Assembly (NCBI RefSeq): GCF_002245895.1
Contig: NZ_NPJZ01000001.1
Coordinates: 310,001 to 374,000, forward strand
Source: Rhodococcus sp. OK302
GTDB taxonomy: Bacteria > Actinomycetota > Actinomycetes > Mycobacteriales > Mycobacteriaceae
DNA length: 64,000 bases
Direction of reading: 5' to 3'
The notes beneath the pieces were generated by a model. It saw only the letters and a list, made by a program, of their open reading frames with translations, searched no databases and had not been told where the DNA came from. This document shows, in pieces, positions 17,981 to 27,196 of this stretch. A program made the translations under genes and the position numbers. How positions within the stretch are numbered: the stretch's first letter is position 1; every line of letters starts with the position of its first letter.

Positions 17981-18430
17981 ATGGGGATCGCCGACGACGC
18001 TGTCGAAATCCGCTCGCAGGGGTGGCGCACTCTCGCCGCTCTCCACGGCGCTCTCGATACCGAACTCGAACGCGCTCTGCAGCGTGAGCACAAACTGTCC
18101 GTCGTCGAATACACCGTTCTCGACGCCTTGAGCCGCCAGGACGGCTGGCACATGCGCATGGCTCAGCTGGCTCGTGCCGCCGCGCTGAGCAGCAGCGCCA
18201 CCACCCGCTTGGTCAATCGCCTCGAAGACCGCGGCCTCCTCACCCGCATTCTGTGCGCCGACGACCGCCGCGGCATCTACACCGAACTCACCCCGGCCGG
18301 CCGGGAACTGGTCGACAGCGCCCGACCGACGCACGACGCGACCCTCGAAGCCGCGCTCGAAGAGGCCTGCAAGACACCGGAACTCGCACCTTTGGTTCGC
18401 GCTCTCCATGAGCTCCCGGCGGGTAGCTAG
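17981..18430 (+). CDS. MarR-family transcriptional regulator
   Basis: A 149-residue winged-helix protein that probably represses the divergent MFS exporter and itself. The recognition region MAQLARAAALSSSATTRLVNRLEDRGLL is followed by the wing ADDRRGIYTELTPAGREL, both diagnostic of MarR. AAGGAG precedes the start by six bases. Its stop codon overlaps the stop of the convergent thrS-like gene by three bases (CTAG), leaving no room for a terminator between them, so antisense transcription into each other is likely. Confidence 0.9.
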   Translation: MGIADDAVEIRSQGWRTLAALHGALDTELERALQREHKLSVVEYTVLDALSRQDGWHMRMAQLARAAALSSSATTRLVNRLEDRGLLTRILCADDRRGIYTELTPAGRELVDSARPTHDATLEAALEEACKTPELAPLVRALHELPAGS

Positions 18431-19647
18431 TACATACTCGGGGTCAGCGATCGGCGCGAGATATCCGAAACAACCTGATCCACAAAGACTCCCGCATCAA
18501 CTACTGACTTCTGTTCCAGAGCTGGAACCAGAACATTGACTACCGCGTCACGCATTTCACTGTCCCCGATCACCGCGATATAAGGATCCCGATGGGTTCG
18601 TGCTTCACGAATACGTCGCCCCAACGATCCGCCCGACGCAACGACAACCCGGACGCCACGATCCGCGAGACGGCATCGAAGTTCTTCAGCAGCGACTACA
18701 TGCTCGTCGCCGATCGGTAGGACCGACACCTGATTGGGCGCCAACCACGGCGGCATCCGGCCCTCGAATCGTTCGATCAACAGCGCGGTCATCCGCTCCA
18801 TGGAACCCAGCAGCCCACGGTGAATCATGATCGGGCGCGCCTTGGATCCGTCCTCGGCGGTGTACTCCAACTCGAATCGCTCCGGTTGATTGAAGTCGAG
18901 TTGAACGGTCGAGAGAGTTTCGTCCCGGCCCTGTGCGTCGCGTACCTGGACGTCGATCTTGGGGCCGTAGAAAGCAGCTTCACCCTTTGCTTCGACGTAG
19001 GTGATCGACCGCTCCGCCAAGGCGCGACGCAGTTGGTCCTCCGCGTCCACCCATTGGTTGTCGCTGCCCAGGTACTGACCCTCCGCCCCACGAATCGAGA
19101 GTCGATACTCGCGGTCCGAAATCCCTAGAATCGAGTAGCACCGCTCGATCGCGTCGAGAGCCACCATCACCTCCGCCTGTACCTGCGCGGGACTGCAGAA
19201 GACATGTGCGTCGTCAAGATTGATCTGCCTGACCCGGCTCAGCCCGCCGAGAACCCCGGACAGTTCGCTTCGGAACATCGAGCCGAGTTCGCGGACTCGA
19301 AAAGGCAACTCTCGATAACTGCGTCCACGCGCAGCGAATATCTGCGCGTGATGCGGACAGTTGGCAGGCCTCAACAGGAACGACTCACCGCCGATCTTCA
19401 TCTCCGGAAACATGTCTTCGGAAAACTTGGACCAATGGCCGGAACGCTCGTACAACTCCTTCTTGGCAAGGACAGGTGTGTAGACGGCCCGGCAACCGGA
19501 CCTAGTCGCCTCCTCGGTAGCGAGCTTTTCGAGTTCAGCTCTGATGACTGCACCGTCGGGCAGCCACAACGGCAGGCCTGCGCCGACGACAGGAGTGGTG
19601 GCAAACAGTTCTAATTCGCGTCCCAGTACGCGGTGGTCGATGCTCAT
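18427..19647 (-). CDS. Short threonyl-tRNA synthetase paralogue without editing domain
   Basis: A 406-residue class II synthetase that would charge tRNA-Thr. It contains only the catalytic core and the C-terminal anticodon-binding domain; the TGS and editing domains of full-length (about 640-690 residue) bacterial ThrRS are absent. The zinc ligands are kept: Cys97 in RPANCPHH, His148 in DDAHVF and His276 in MIHRGLLGS. Motif 2 Arg126 (FRSELSG) and motif 3 GSMERM are present, so the enzyme looks active. ACGGAG precedes ATG 19647. Upstream lies a leader peptide with three Thr codons and an attenuator. A housekeeping ThrRS presumably exists elsewhere. Such editing-free copies could be stress- or inhibitor-induced spares, but that role is inferred. 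The wild-type symbol thrS is not assigned because this is a paralogue. Confidence 0.88.
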   Translation of the reverse strand: MSIDHRVLGRELELFATTPVVGAGLPLWLPDGAVIRAELEKLATEEATRSGCRAVYTPVLAKKELYERSGHWSKFSEDMFPEMKIGGESFLLRPANCPHHAQIFAARGRSYRELPFRVRELGSMFRSELSGVLGGLSRVRQINLDDAHVFCSPAQVQAEVMVALDAIERCYSILGISDREYRLSIRGAEGQYLGSDNQWVDAEDQLRRALAERSITYVEAKGEAAFYGPKIDVQVRDAQGRDETLSTVQLDFNQPERFELEYTAEDGSKARPIMIHRGLLGSMERMTALLIERFEGRMPPWLAPNQVSVLPIGDEHVVAAEELRCRLADRGVRVVVASGGSLGRRIREARTHRDPYIAVIGDSEMRDAVVNVLVPALEQKSVVDAGVFVDQVVSDISRRSLTPSMY

Positions 19648-19701
19648 GACGGGTGCTCCGTTTCGGATGAACCGGGAGCCGCACGCCCAAGAAATAACAA
19701 T

Positions 19702-19725
19702 GCCCCGGGCGATAACTCCCGGGGC
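19702..19725 (-). terminator. Attenuator terminator in the short ThrRS leader
   Basis: An eight-bp GC-only stem (GCCCCGGG, 19718-19725, with its complement 19702-19709) has an eight-base loop and is followed on the minus strand by a U-rich tract (ATTGTTATTTCTT). It ends about 50 bases before the synthetase start. Its left arm can pair alternatively with CTTCCGG inside the leader peptide (19763-19769), an antiterminator that includes one G-U pair. Confidence 0.6.
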
Positions 19726-19750
19726 TGGTATTGGGTTCGGTCAGCAGTAG

Positions 19751-19807
19751 CTAATCGATGCGCCGGAAGAAAACCGGCGTCGTCGTGTACTGCATAAAGC
19801 TGACCAT
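19751..19807 (-). CDS. Threonine leader peptide of the short ThrRS gene
   Basis: A short ORF ends at TAG 19751-19753 and starts at ATG 19795 (MQYTTTPVFFRRID) or in-frame ATG 19807 (adding MVSF). It contains three consecutive ACG threonine codons (19778-19786). The codons lie in the left flank of a hairpin, CGCCGG with CCGGCG (19761-19779), whose right arm can instead pair with the terminator's left arm. This is the architecture of ribosome-mediated attenuation: stalling at uncharged Thr codons would favour the antiterminator and express the synthetase. No strong ribosome site is seen; a TAATGT -10-like stretch just upstream would allow an almost leaderless start at 19807. Confidence 0.6.
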   Translation of the reverse strand: MVSFMQYTTTPVFFRRID

Positions 19808-19920
19808 GGACGCCAGGTTACATTAACTTCGGAACCGATCCCAGCCCCAATTTGCCGGCACTCTATGCTGACGCAACCGGGATGGCAGTTCTCGGGCCAG
19901 TGACACACAACTTCGGCGAT

Positions 19921-19949
19921 CATGTCCGAACGTGAGATTCTCGGACATG
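19921..19949 (+). promoter_or_regulatory. Nine-bp perfect inverted repeat before DUF445 gene
   Basis: CATGTCCGA at 19921-19929 is repeated in exact inversion at 19941-19949 with an 11-base spacer. It lies directly before the AGGAGG ribosome site of the DUF445 gene. It may be an operator or an mRNA hairpin controlling initiation; which one cannot be told. Confidence 0.45.
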
Positions 19950-19965
19950 AGGAGGATTGGCAACG

Positions 19966-21240
19966 GTGCCGGACCACTTGCTCGAACAGTTGATCACCAT
20001 CCCGTTATTCACCGGAATCATCGGGTACATCACCAATTGGTCTGGTGTGCTGATGTTGTTCGCGCCGATCAACTTCCACGGAATCAAAGTTCCGGGGCTC
20101 AAGTTCCTGTTCCCGCTGTTGCCGCGCCGAGTTCAAGTGATCCCGGCAATTACCAGTGACGGCCGTTTCGGTTGGCAAGGCATTGTTCCTTCTCGCGCCG
20201 AGAAAATGGCGTCGATCGCGGTGGACAAGTCACTGGCAAAAGTCGGCAGTATCGCCGACTTCTATCGTGAACTCGATCCCGACAGCATCGCTGAACATCT
20301 GGTCACCATCTCGCGGAGCGAAGTCCGCGGCGTTGTCACCCGAATCATGACAGCCGAGAATCCTCAGCTCTGGCATAATCTCCCGAACCCTGTGAAGGAA
20401 GCCGTCTTCCGCAAGGTCGAAGATGACCTACCGGCCAGCGTCCGCACCATCACGGCCCGCATCGAAGAGAACATCGACGAGTTCATCGATGCCAAACTCA
20501 TGGTGATCCGATACCTGTCTTCGCACCCGAAACTTCTCAACGACATCTTCCGAACCATGGGAAACAAAGAACTGCGTTTCATGCAGAACTTCGGTTTCTA
20601 CTTCGGTTTCCCGATGGGCTTCGTACTGGTAGCCGTGCTCCACTTCCTGCCGTTCTGGTGGGTGCTGCCCATCGGCGGTGTCATCATCGGCTACATCGTG
20701 AACTACCTCGGCATCAAAATGATCTTCGAACCCATCACACCTAGTATCTGGGTGCCGTGGCGGCAGGGACTCTTCCTCAAGCGTCGTACGGAAATCATTG
20801 CCGGCTATGCAAAGACACTGGCCGATCACGTTGTCACCCTCGAGAACATCGGCACCGAACTACTCGAAGGCCCACGTTCGGACCGCACTCGGAGAATGCT
20901 CGACCAGGTACTACGAGAATCCGTCGACGACGCCGTCGGCTGGGCACGATCCGTCGTCAAAATGACTGTGGGCTCACAAAGCTACAACCGTCTTCCGAGC
21001 CTGGCGACTACCGAAGTCCTCGACCTTGTCCCCCGCGTTTTCGAAGACGCCGCATTCGCCGAAAGCCAGTCCGAGAAAATCCGGGTCTTTGTCACGGTCC
21101 AGATGAACAAACTGTCGCCCGAAGATTTCAGCGAACTACTGCGATCAGCCGTCAAACAAGATGAATGGCTGCTGTTCGTGCACGGAGCCGTACTCGGCTC
21201 ATTGGCCGGTTTCCTGCACCTCGCGATATTCGGAGTATGA
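19966..21240 (+). CDS. DUF445 membrane protein
   Basis: About 424 residues of a DUF445-family protein of unknown function. It starts at GTG 19966, ten bases after AGGAGG; TTG 19957 is in frame but too close to that site. A hydrophobic N terminus (PLFTGIIGYITNWSGVLMLFAPI) and a paired central segment (FGFPMGFVLVAVLHFLPFWWVLPIGGVIIGYIVNYLGIKMIFEP) carry the repeated GYI-N-G-K-MLF/IFEPI pattern of the family. A long helical soluble region and one C-terminal helix (FVHGAVLGSLAGFLHLAIFGV) complete it. Its stop overlaps the start of the Abi-alpha gene in an ATGA quartet, so the two are coupled. Confidence 0.82.
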   Translation: MPDHLLEQLITIPLFTGIIGYITNWSGVLMLFAPINFHGIKVPGLKFLFPLLPRRVQVIPAITSDGRFGWQGIVPSRAEKMASIAVDKSLAKVGSIADFYRELDPDSIAEHLVTISRSEVRGVVTRIMTAENPQLWHNLPNPVKEAVFRKVEDDLPASVRTITARIEENIDEFIDAKLMVIRYLSSHPKLLNDIFRTMGNKELRFMQNFGFYFGFPMGFVLVAVLHFLPFWWVLPIGGVIIGYIVNYLGIKMIFEPITPSIWVPWRQGLFLKRRTEIIAGYAKTLADHVVTLENIGTELLEGPRSDRTRRMLDQVLRESVDDAVGWARSVVKMTVGSQSYNRLPSLATTEVLDLVPRVFEDAAFAESQSEKIRVFVTVQMNKLSPEDFSELLRSAVKQDEWLLFVHGAVLGSLAGFLHLAIFGV

Positions 21241-22058
21241 CCATGACTGAACAACACGATCATCGATTCATACTCGACGAACCCACCGACGAATGGGATA
21301 CCGACATGGCATCAGAAGAGTCCGTCGAGAAGCGACTCATCCGCAGCCTTGTCGGCTTGACCGCCACCACCACGCTCACGTCGCTGAAGCTGACGGGCTG
21401 GGCCTTCGGCACAGCGCGAGAGGCCACCCGGCAGATCGTTCAAGCTGCGACGGAAGCGGCCGCAGAGGCTGCCCAATCCGCCAATATCCAGCCGCGTCCC
21501 ACCGGCGAAACACCTTCCCGATCCGAGAACCTACGGTCAGCGATGATGGCGCGGCCCTCTCGCAAGCAAAGCGCCGAATCAGCCCTCGCTGCCCTGCGCC
21601 TGCGCGGCGACAACCTGCTCGACCGCTCCGCCGACGTCACCGAGAGCGACGATCTCCACCCGGCCTACGACCGGATCCTCGACGAAACAGCACCCGACGA
21701 AGCGCGAATCCTGAGGCTGCTCGCCATCTCCGGTGCACAACCGAGCGTCGATGTGCGCACTGCTCGGCCCTTTGGCGTGGGATCGGAAATGATCGAGGAA
21801 GGACTGTCGATGATCGGCGAACTGGCCGGCTGCCGGCACCTGGATCGCACCAATGCCTATCTCAACAACCTGCATCGGCTGGGGCTGGTGTCATTCTCCC
21901 GCGAACCTGTCGAAGCCAATCGTTACCAGGTGATCGAGGTGCAACCCGCAGTGCTCGACGCCGTCCGCCGCGCGGGGCGTTCCAACAAGATCGTGCGTCG
22001 CAGCATCGTGCTGACGGCATTCGGTGAGGACTTCTGCCACACCTGCTTCTCGCTGTAG
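21237..22058 (+). CDS. Abi-alpha (DUF4393) family protein
   Basis: A 273-residue protein starting at ATG 21237, which overlaps the DUF445 stop; ATG 21243 is also possible. A short helix region (SLVGLTATTTLTSLKLTGWAFG) and an Ala-rich amphipathic stretch precede the conserved C-terminal half, including DETAPDEARILRLLAISGAQPSVDVR, NNLHRLGLVSFSREPV and TAFGEDFCHTCF. This pattern matches the Abi-alpha family, named for likeness to abortive-infection proteins, although most members have no tested role. The tight coupling to a DUF445 membrane protein suggests a two-component membrane-associated module. Any defence role is inference. Confidence 0.72.
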   Translation: MTMTEQHDHRFILDEPTDEWDTDMASEESVEKRLIRSLVGLTATTTLTSLKLTGWAFGTAREATRQIVQAATEAAAEAAQSANIQPRPTGETPSRSENLRSAMMARPSRKQSAESALAALRLRGDNLLDRSADVTESDDLHPAYDRILDETAPDEARILRLLAISGAQPSVDVRTARPFGVGSEMIEEGLSMIGELAGCRHLDRTNAYLNNLHRLGLVSFSREPVEANRYQVIEVQPAVLDAVRRAGRSNKIVRRSIVLTAFGEDFCHTCFSL

Positions 22059-22059
22059 G

Positions 22060-22114
22060 GGCTACGCCCCCGTGCGCCTAGCGCCAACTACCAAAAAGGC
22101 GCACAGGCGGAGCC
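22060..22114. terminator. Hairpin repeat after the Abi-alpha gene
   Basis: GTGCGCC (22072-22078) pairs with GGCGCAC (22098-22104), and an outer arm 22060-22068 pairs with 22106-22114 with one mismatch. The right half, 22088-22114, is the exact reverse complement of 23736-23762 beyond the WYL gene. It lies between convergent genes and probably terminates both. Confidence 0.6.
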
Positions 22115-22115
22115 G

Positions 22116-22700
22116 TCAGACCCAGTCGCGCGAGGATCGTCCCGACCAATTGGCGAGACGTTCCGTAGGGCCGGCCTCGGCGCGAGGCTCCACCACCGCG
22201 GAGAAAGGCACCCCGGGCACACGAGCGGCAGCGGGAAGGAATTGCCGGAACACTGCCGCTGTCGGCTCGACGAGCGCCGAGTCGGCCTCCGATGGCTGCC
22301 CGATCGCTACTGCAAGGTCCCAGCCGTGCACCAACGCTTCATTGGCATAGGCCCACAGCGCGAAGCGGCCCGTCGACTCGCCCCACGGTCCAGCGATCGG
22401 TTTGTCGAGGAGCGCGTCGTCGGCCCATGTCTGCTGGGCACGTTCGGCGAGTCGTGCATACGTATCTTCGTCATGGTCAGGCGAAATCGCCGGTACGGAA
22501 TCGGGGCTTCCCAACTCTGCGATGGCGATGATTCGACCACCGGTCCCGACGAGGTGCGACGCCAGTGCGAGCACGTCGAACTCGTCGCACGGAGTGGGCA
22601 AGGCGTGTTGATCTTCGCGGACAGCGCGGAGCAAGGTTGTCACCCAGTCCGTGGCGCCGCGGTAGATAGGACGCGGGTCGATCTGATCGGGAGCAGTCAT
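22116..22700 (-). CDS. MDMPI/DinB-like metal-binding protein (TIGR03086 type)
   Basis: A 194-residue protein of the mycothiol-dependent maleylpyruvate isomerase-like family. The start MTAPDQIDPRPIYRGATDWVTTLLRAV, the segment ALASHLVGTGGRIIAIAELG and the motif EALVHGWDLAVAIGQP with its His are typical of TIGR03086 proteins. They share the DinB four-helix fold and often bind a divalent metal; activities are mostly unknown. ATG 22700 is chosen; the open frame continues upstream to 23210 only as antisense of the WYL gene. It diverges from the WYL regulator across 105 bp, so that regulator probably controls it. Confidence 0.78.
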   Translation of the reverse strand: MTAPDQIDPRPIYRGATDWVTTLLRAVREDQHALPTPCDEFDVLALASHLVGTGGRIIAIAELGSPDSVPAISPDHDEDTYARLAERAQQTWADDALLDKPIAGPWGESTGRFALWAYANEALVHGWDLAVAIGQPSEADSALVEPTAAVFRQFLPAAARVPGVPFSAVVEPRAEAGPTERLANWSGRSSRDWV

Positions 22701-22805
22701 GGCGAGATCCTCTCGTCGGCGCCGCAGGATGCGGCGCCACTGAAGTCGAGTAAACCGGCCAAAGATGTCACCTTCTGTCATGTTCTGCTGGCAAGATTGA
22801 AGAAC

Positions 22806-23762
22806 ATGCGCGCCGATCGACTGCTCTCCATCCTCATGCTGCTGCAACATCGCGGCAGACTGACCGCCGCGGAGATCGCGACGGAGTTGGAAGTGTCCAA
22901 GCGAACCGTTCTCCGCGATATCGAAGCCCTGTCCACCTCTGGCGTCCCCGTCTACACCGATCGTGGACGCGGCGGCGGCATCAGCTTGATTCCCGGGTAT
23001 CGCACCGACCTCACCGGCCTCACCCTCGAAGAAACCAAAGCTCTTCTCTCCTCCGGCACGGGCCGCATAGCGTCCCCGAATTTCGCGAGCGCTATGCGCA
23101 AGGTCGCCGCGGCTCTGCCGGAGCGGCACCGCGCCGAAGCCAGTCGGGCTTCTCAACGAATACTGATTCGCCCCGACGGATTTGCCTGGCCGAGTCCGCC
23201 CGAGCCGCACCTTGTCGAGCTTCAGCGAGCGGTGATCGAAGGACTACGAGTGCGTGTGTTGTACAACAGCCGAAATGCTGACGCACACGAGCGAATCCTC
23301 GACCCCATCGGCCTCGTCTACGCAGGTGCCCACTGGTATCTGTTAGCCGAGCGCGACGGCACGGAGAGAACGTACCGAGTCTCCCGCATCGAGGAGCTGA
23401 CCGTTCTCACAGAACCTGCCACCCGCGCCTCGGAAGTTGATCTGGAATCAGCATTCCTGGTGCATTGGAACTCCTTTCGGAGTTCCCTGCCCAAGGTGAT
23501 CGTTGCCTGCATGATCCGCGACGACGCCTGGGAAACGTTATCCGGCAAGTCACTTCGCATCCTCGAGCACGAGGTCGAGCCCGACGGTTGGTCCAGAGCG
23601 GAGTTGGAGTTCGCAGAAGAGTCCAGCGCAATCCGCGCCCTGTGGGCCGTCGGACCGGGCGTCATCGCCCTCGCACCACAGCCGATCCGGGACGAACTCG
23701 CCACGCGGGCTGCAGAAACCGCTGCCGGCTACATAGGCTCCGCCTGTGCGCCTTTTTGGTAG
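22806..23762 (+). CDS. HTH/WYL-domain transcriptional regulator
   Basis: A 318-residue regulator. The N-terminal winged helix MRADRLLSILMLLQHRGRLTAAEIATELEVSKRTVLRDIEAL is followed by the GRGGG wing and IPGYR. A WYL domain (HWYLLAERDGTERTYRVSRIEEL; here W-Y-L is intact) and a WCX C-terminal domain follow. WYL proteins sense small ligands or nucleic acids. The stop codon TAG is the last base triplet of the left arm of a 31-bp hairpin. The likely target is the divergent MDMPI-like gene. The open frame continues upstream to 22242 as antisense, so ATG 22806 was chosen from the family start. Confidence 0.88.
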   Translation: MRADRLLSILMLLQHRGRLTAAEIATELEVSKRTVLRDIEALSTSGVPVYTDRGRGGGISLIPGYRTDLTGLTLEETKALLSSGTGRIASPNFASAMRKVAAALPERHRAEASRASQRILIRPDGFAWPSPPEPHLVELQRAVIEGLRVRVLYNSRNADAHERILDPIGLVYAGAHWYLLAERDGTERTYRVSRIEELTVLTEPATRASEVDLESAFLVHWNSFRSSLPKVIVACMIRDDAWETLSGKSLRILEHEVEPDGWSRAELEFAEESSAIRALWAVGPGVIALAPQPIRDELATRAAETAAGYIGSACAPFW

Positions 23763-23799
23763 CGCCAACTACCAAAAAGACGCAGAGGCGGAGCCTATG
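23732..23799. repeat. 31-bp-stem hairpin between the WYL gene and ilvD
   Basis: Arms 23732-23762 and 23769-23799 pair with two imperfect positions (one mismatch, one G-U) around the loop CGCCAA. Both arms carry a five-T/five-A run. The left arm contains the stop codon of the WYL gene, and the right arm ends eight bases before the ilvD start. It looks like a terminator, and 23736-23762 is an exact inverted copy of 22088-22114. Confidence 0.75.
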
Positions 23800-23807
23800 C
23801 TGAGGCA

Positions 23808-25502
<1,695 letters not shown>

Positions 25503-25524
25503 GGCCGAACCCACCTGAATGGCG

Positions 25525-26184
25525 CTAGATAGGCTGGTACCCGGCACCGACACCGCCCTGCGAGTTCATACTCTCGAGGATCGATGACATGTTGGTGCCG
25601 AGTTCCGGCCCCAAGCAGGGAACGAACACGTACGCATTCACCATCGCGACCAGTGTGGTTCCGACAGTGACGGGCGCCCCGGAATCACCGTGGTCGACAC
25701 ATACTTGCGTCCACGTTGATGCATCGGCACTCACATCTCCCCACACAATTCCGCAGGTATTACCGGTGGTCCGGCCTTCCTTGCATGCAACTGCCGGGAA
25801 ACTGGCGGGCGTGCCGATTGCCGTGATGGTGGCACCGCGGATGGTCCGAACGGGGGTGACTTTGCCGGGATCGAACGCAATGACTGCGTAATCGAGGTCA
25901 GGGTTGGATTTGACGAACGTCCCGACGACGCCCGCCCCCTGATTGTCCTCGGGCACCACCGTCGCACCAGGTTCACCGCAGTGGCCTGCGGTGATACCAA
26001 CCAGCCTGCCTCCGCTGTCATGTCCAATCGTTGTCAAAGTGCAAATGACTTCGTCGTTGATGATGATGCCCGAGCCGCCACCCATCGGCGTGGCCGCAGC
26101 AATCGCCGTTCCACTGGCGACGAACCCGAGCCCCAATGCAAGAACCAACGCTGCCAGTACAGATACGATTTTTCGTAACATCAT
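25525..26184 (-). CDS. Secreted trypsin-like serine protease (S1)
   Basis: A 219-residue exported chymotrypsin-fold protease. The start is ATG 26184, preceded by GGAG five bases upstream; the frame continues to 26223 without a better site. A Sec signal (MMLRKIVSVLAALVLALGLGFVASGTAIAA) ends near residue 30. The triad is visible: His68 in TAGHC, Asp98 in LDYAVIAFD, and Ser168 in GDSGAP. Cysteines at about 48, 69, 134, 144 and 162 suggest disulfides. No propeptide longer than a few residues is seen, so it may be active on export or lack zymogen control. It lies convergent to ilvD and 88 bp from the DUF6319 gene. Confidence 0.88.
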   Translation of the reverse strand: MMLRKIVSVLAALVLALGLGFVASGTAIAAATPMGGGSGIIINDEVICTLTTIGHDSGGRLVGITAGHCGEPGATVVPEDNQGAGVVGTFVKSNPDLDYAVIAFDPGKVTPVRTIRGATITAIGTPASFPAVACKEGRTTGNTCGIVWGDVSADASTWTQVCVDHGDSGAPVTVGTTLVAMVNAYVFVPCLGPELGTNMSSILESMNSQGGVGAGYQPI

Positions 26185-26272
26185 ATTTTCTCCGCTGGTA
26201 GACCCCCGCTGCACAAAACGCATACCCCGGAAAGTTTGCAGCTACGCAAGAGAGTTACGCGGTGGTCCGGAA

Positions 26273-26998
26273 TTACTCGGTGGTGCCGAGTGCCTCCAGC
26301 ATCTTGCGTGCCTCTTCGAGTTGGCGGCTCAGTTCGTCGACGCGCGCAACCGCCGCGTCACGGGCTTCCACGATGATCGATTCGACTGCCTCGATTGCCG
26401 TCGGCTCACCCAATTCGCGGATGGCTCGCTCGACTGCGTCGGGAGCTACCGGAACCGCTTTGCCCGGACGCTTGGCGCCCAGAGTGACGGTGACGCTCCA
26501 GTCGTTGTCGGCACCGGCGTGAATGGTGACGCTGACTCCGGCCGGAAGTTTCTTGGCACGCTTGACGGCTGGGCGAGGCGCCGGCGCCGGCGCCGGCGTC
26601 GGCGCAATGACTGCCGGGACGGGGGCTGCTGCCGGTGCGGGCCGCGGCTTGGGTCGCGTTTCGACGAGTGGTTCCATGAGCGGTTCGGACTCCACAACTG
26701 GTTTGGGGCGCGGCGCCGGTTTCGGCGGCGTCGATGCCACGCGGTTGATGCGCAATTCCTCTGCCTCGAAAGGCAATTCGTCATTGACGCCCTTGGGTCG
26801 GATCAGCACGGTAGTTCCGTCCACCGACACCACTTTGGCGGAAGTGCCTGCCTCGATGCCGAGGCTGGGGGTTGCCTCGCGCAGGTATACGGTGGCGCGT
26901 TTACCTTCGGCGACTGCCGAGGCGAGAGTCGCCAAGTTTTCCGCAGTGAGGTGATCCGGCGTTGATGCGGTAGCGCCGGAACGTCTACGGGGTGGCAT
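26273..26998 (-). CDS. DUF6319 family protein
   Basis: A 241-residue protein starting at ATG 26998 after GAAAGGA. Its N-terminal domain starts MPPRRRSGA and runs through LTAENLATLASAVAEGKRATVYLREATPSLGIEAG to GVNDELPFEAEELRINR. A roughly 60-residue Pro/Ala/Lys-rich linker (about residues 90-150) follows. The rest is an Asp/Glu-rich helical tail with a likely coiled coil (DELSRQLEEARKMLEAL). The basic start and linker recall nucleic-acid-associated actinobacterial proteins, but the function is unknown. The gene follows the DUF4365 gene by 198 bp, a gap in which no clear signal was seen. Confidence 0.7.
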   Translation of the reverse strand: MPPRRRSGATASTPDHLTAENLATLASAVAEGKRATVYLREATPSLGIEAGTSAKVVSVDGTTVLIRPKGVNDELPFEAEELRINRVASTPPKPAPRPKPVVESEPLMEPLVETRPKPRPAPAAAPVPAVIAPTPAPAPAPRPAVKRAKKLPAGVSVTIHAGADNDWSVTVTLGAKRPGKAVPVAPDAVERAIRELGEPTAIEAVESIIVEARDAAVARVDELSRQLEEARKMLEALGTTE

Positions 26999-27196
26999 TC
27001 GCAAATCCTTTCGAGAGTTTCGGTAGTGCTTTTCTCGGGGCAACTCTTGCACAAGCCACCGACGTGTTCCCGCACACCGCCCCGATTGATCCAAGACGTC
27101 AAGGTCCAGAACAGCGTGCGGTGCTCCCACACATGTCCGACCCCCGCCGCATAATCAACGAGTAGGCATGCACTCCGCCGCACAGCGAGGTCCATC

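Noticed and set aside
19648..19960. T-box riboswitch before the short ThrRS
   Set aside because: No T-box sequence or stem I-like structure was seen; the Thr codon run in a small ORF better explains the terminator.
27000..27196. Extra defence genes beside the DUF4365-TPR-PIN-like gene
   Set aside because: The flanking gaps hold no ORF with a credible start or family match, so the gene appears alone.
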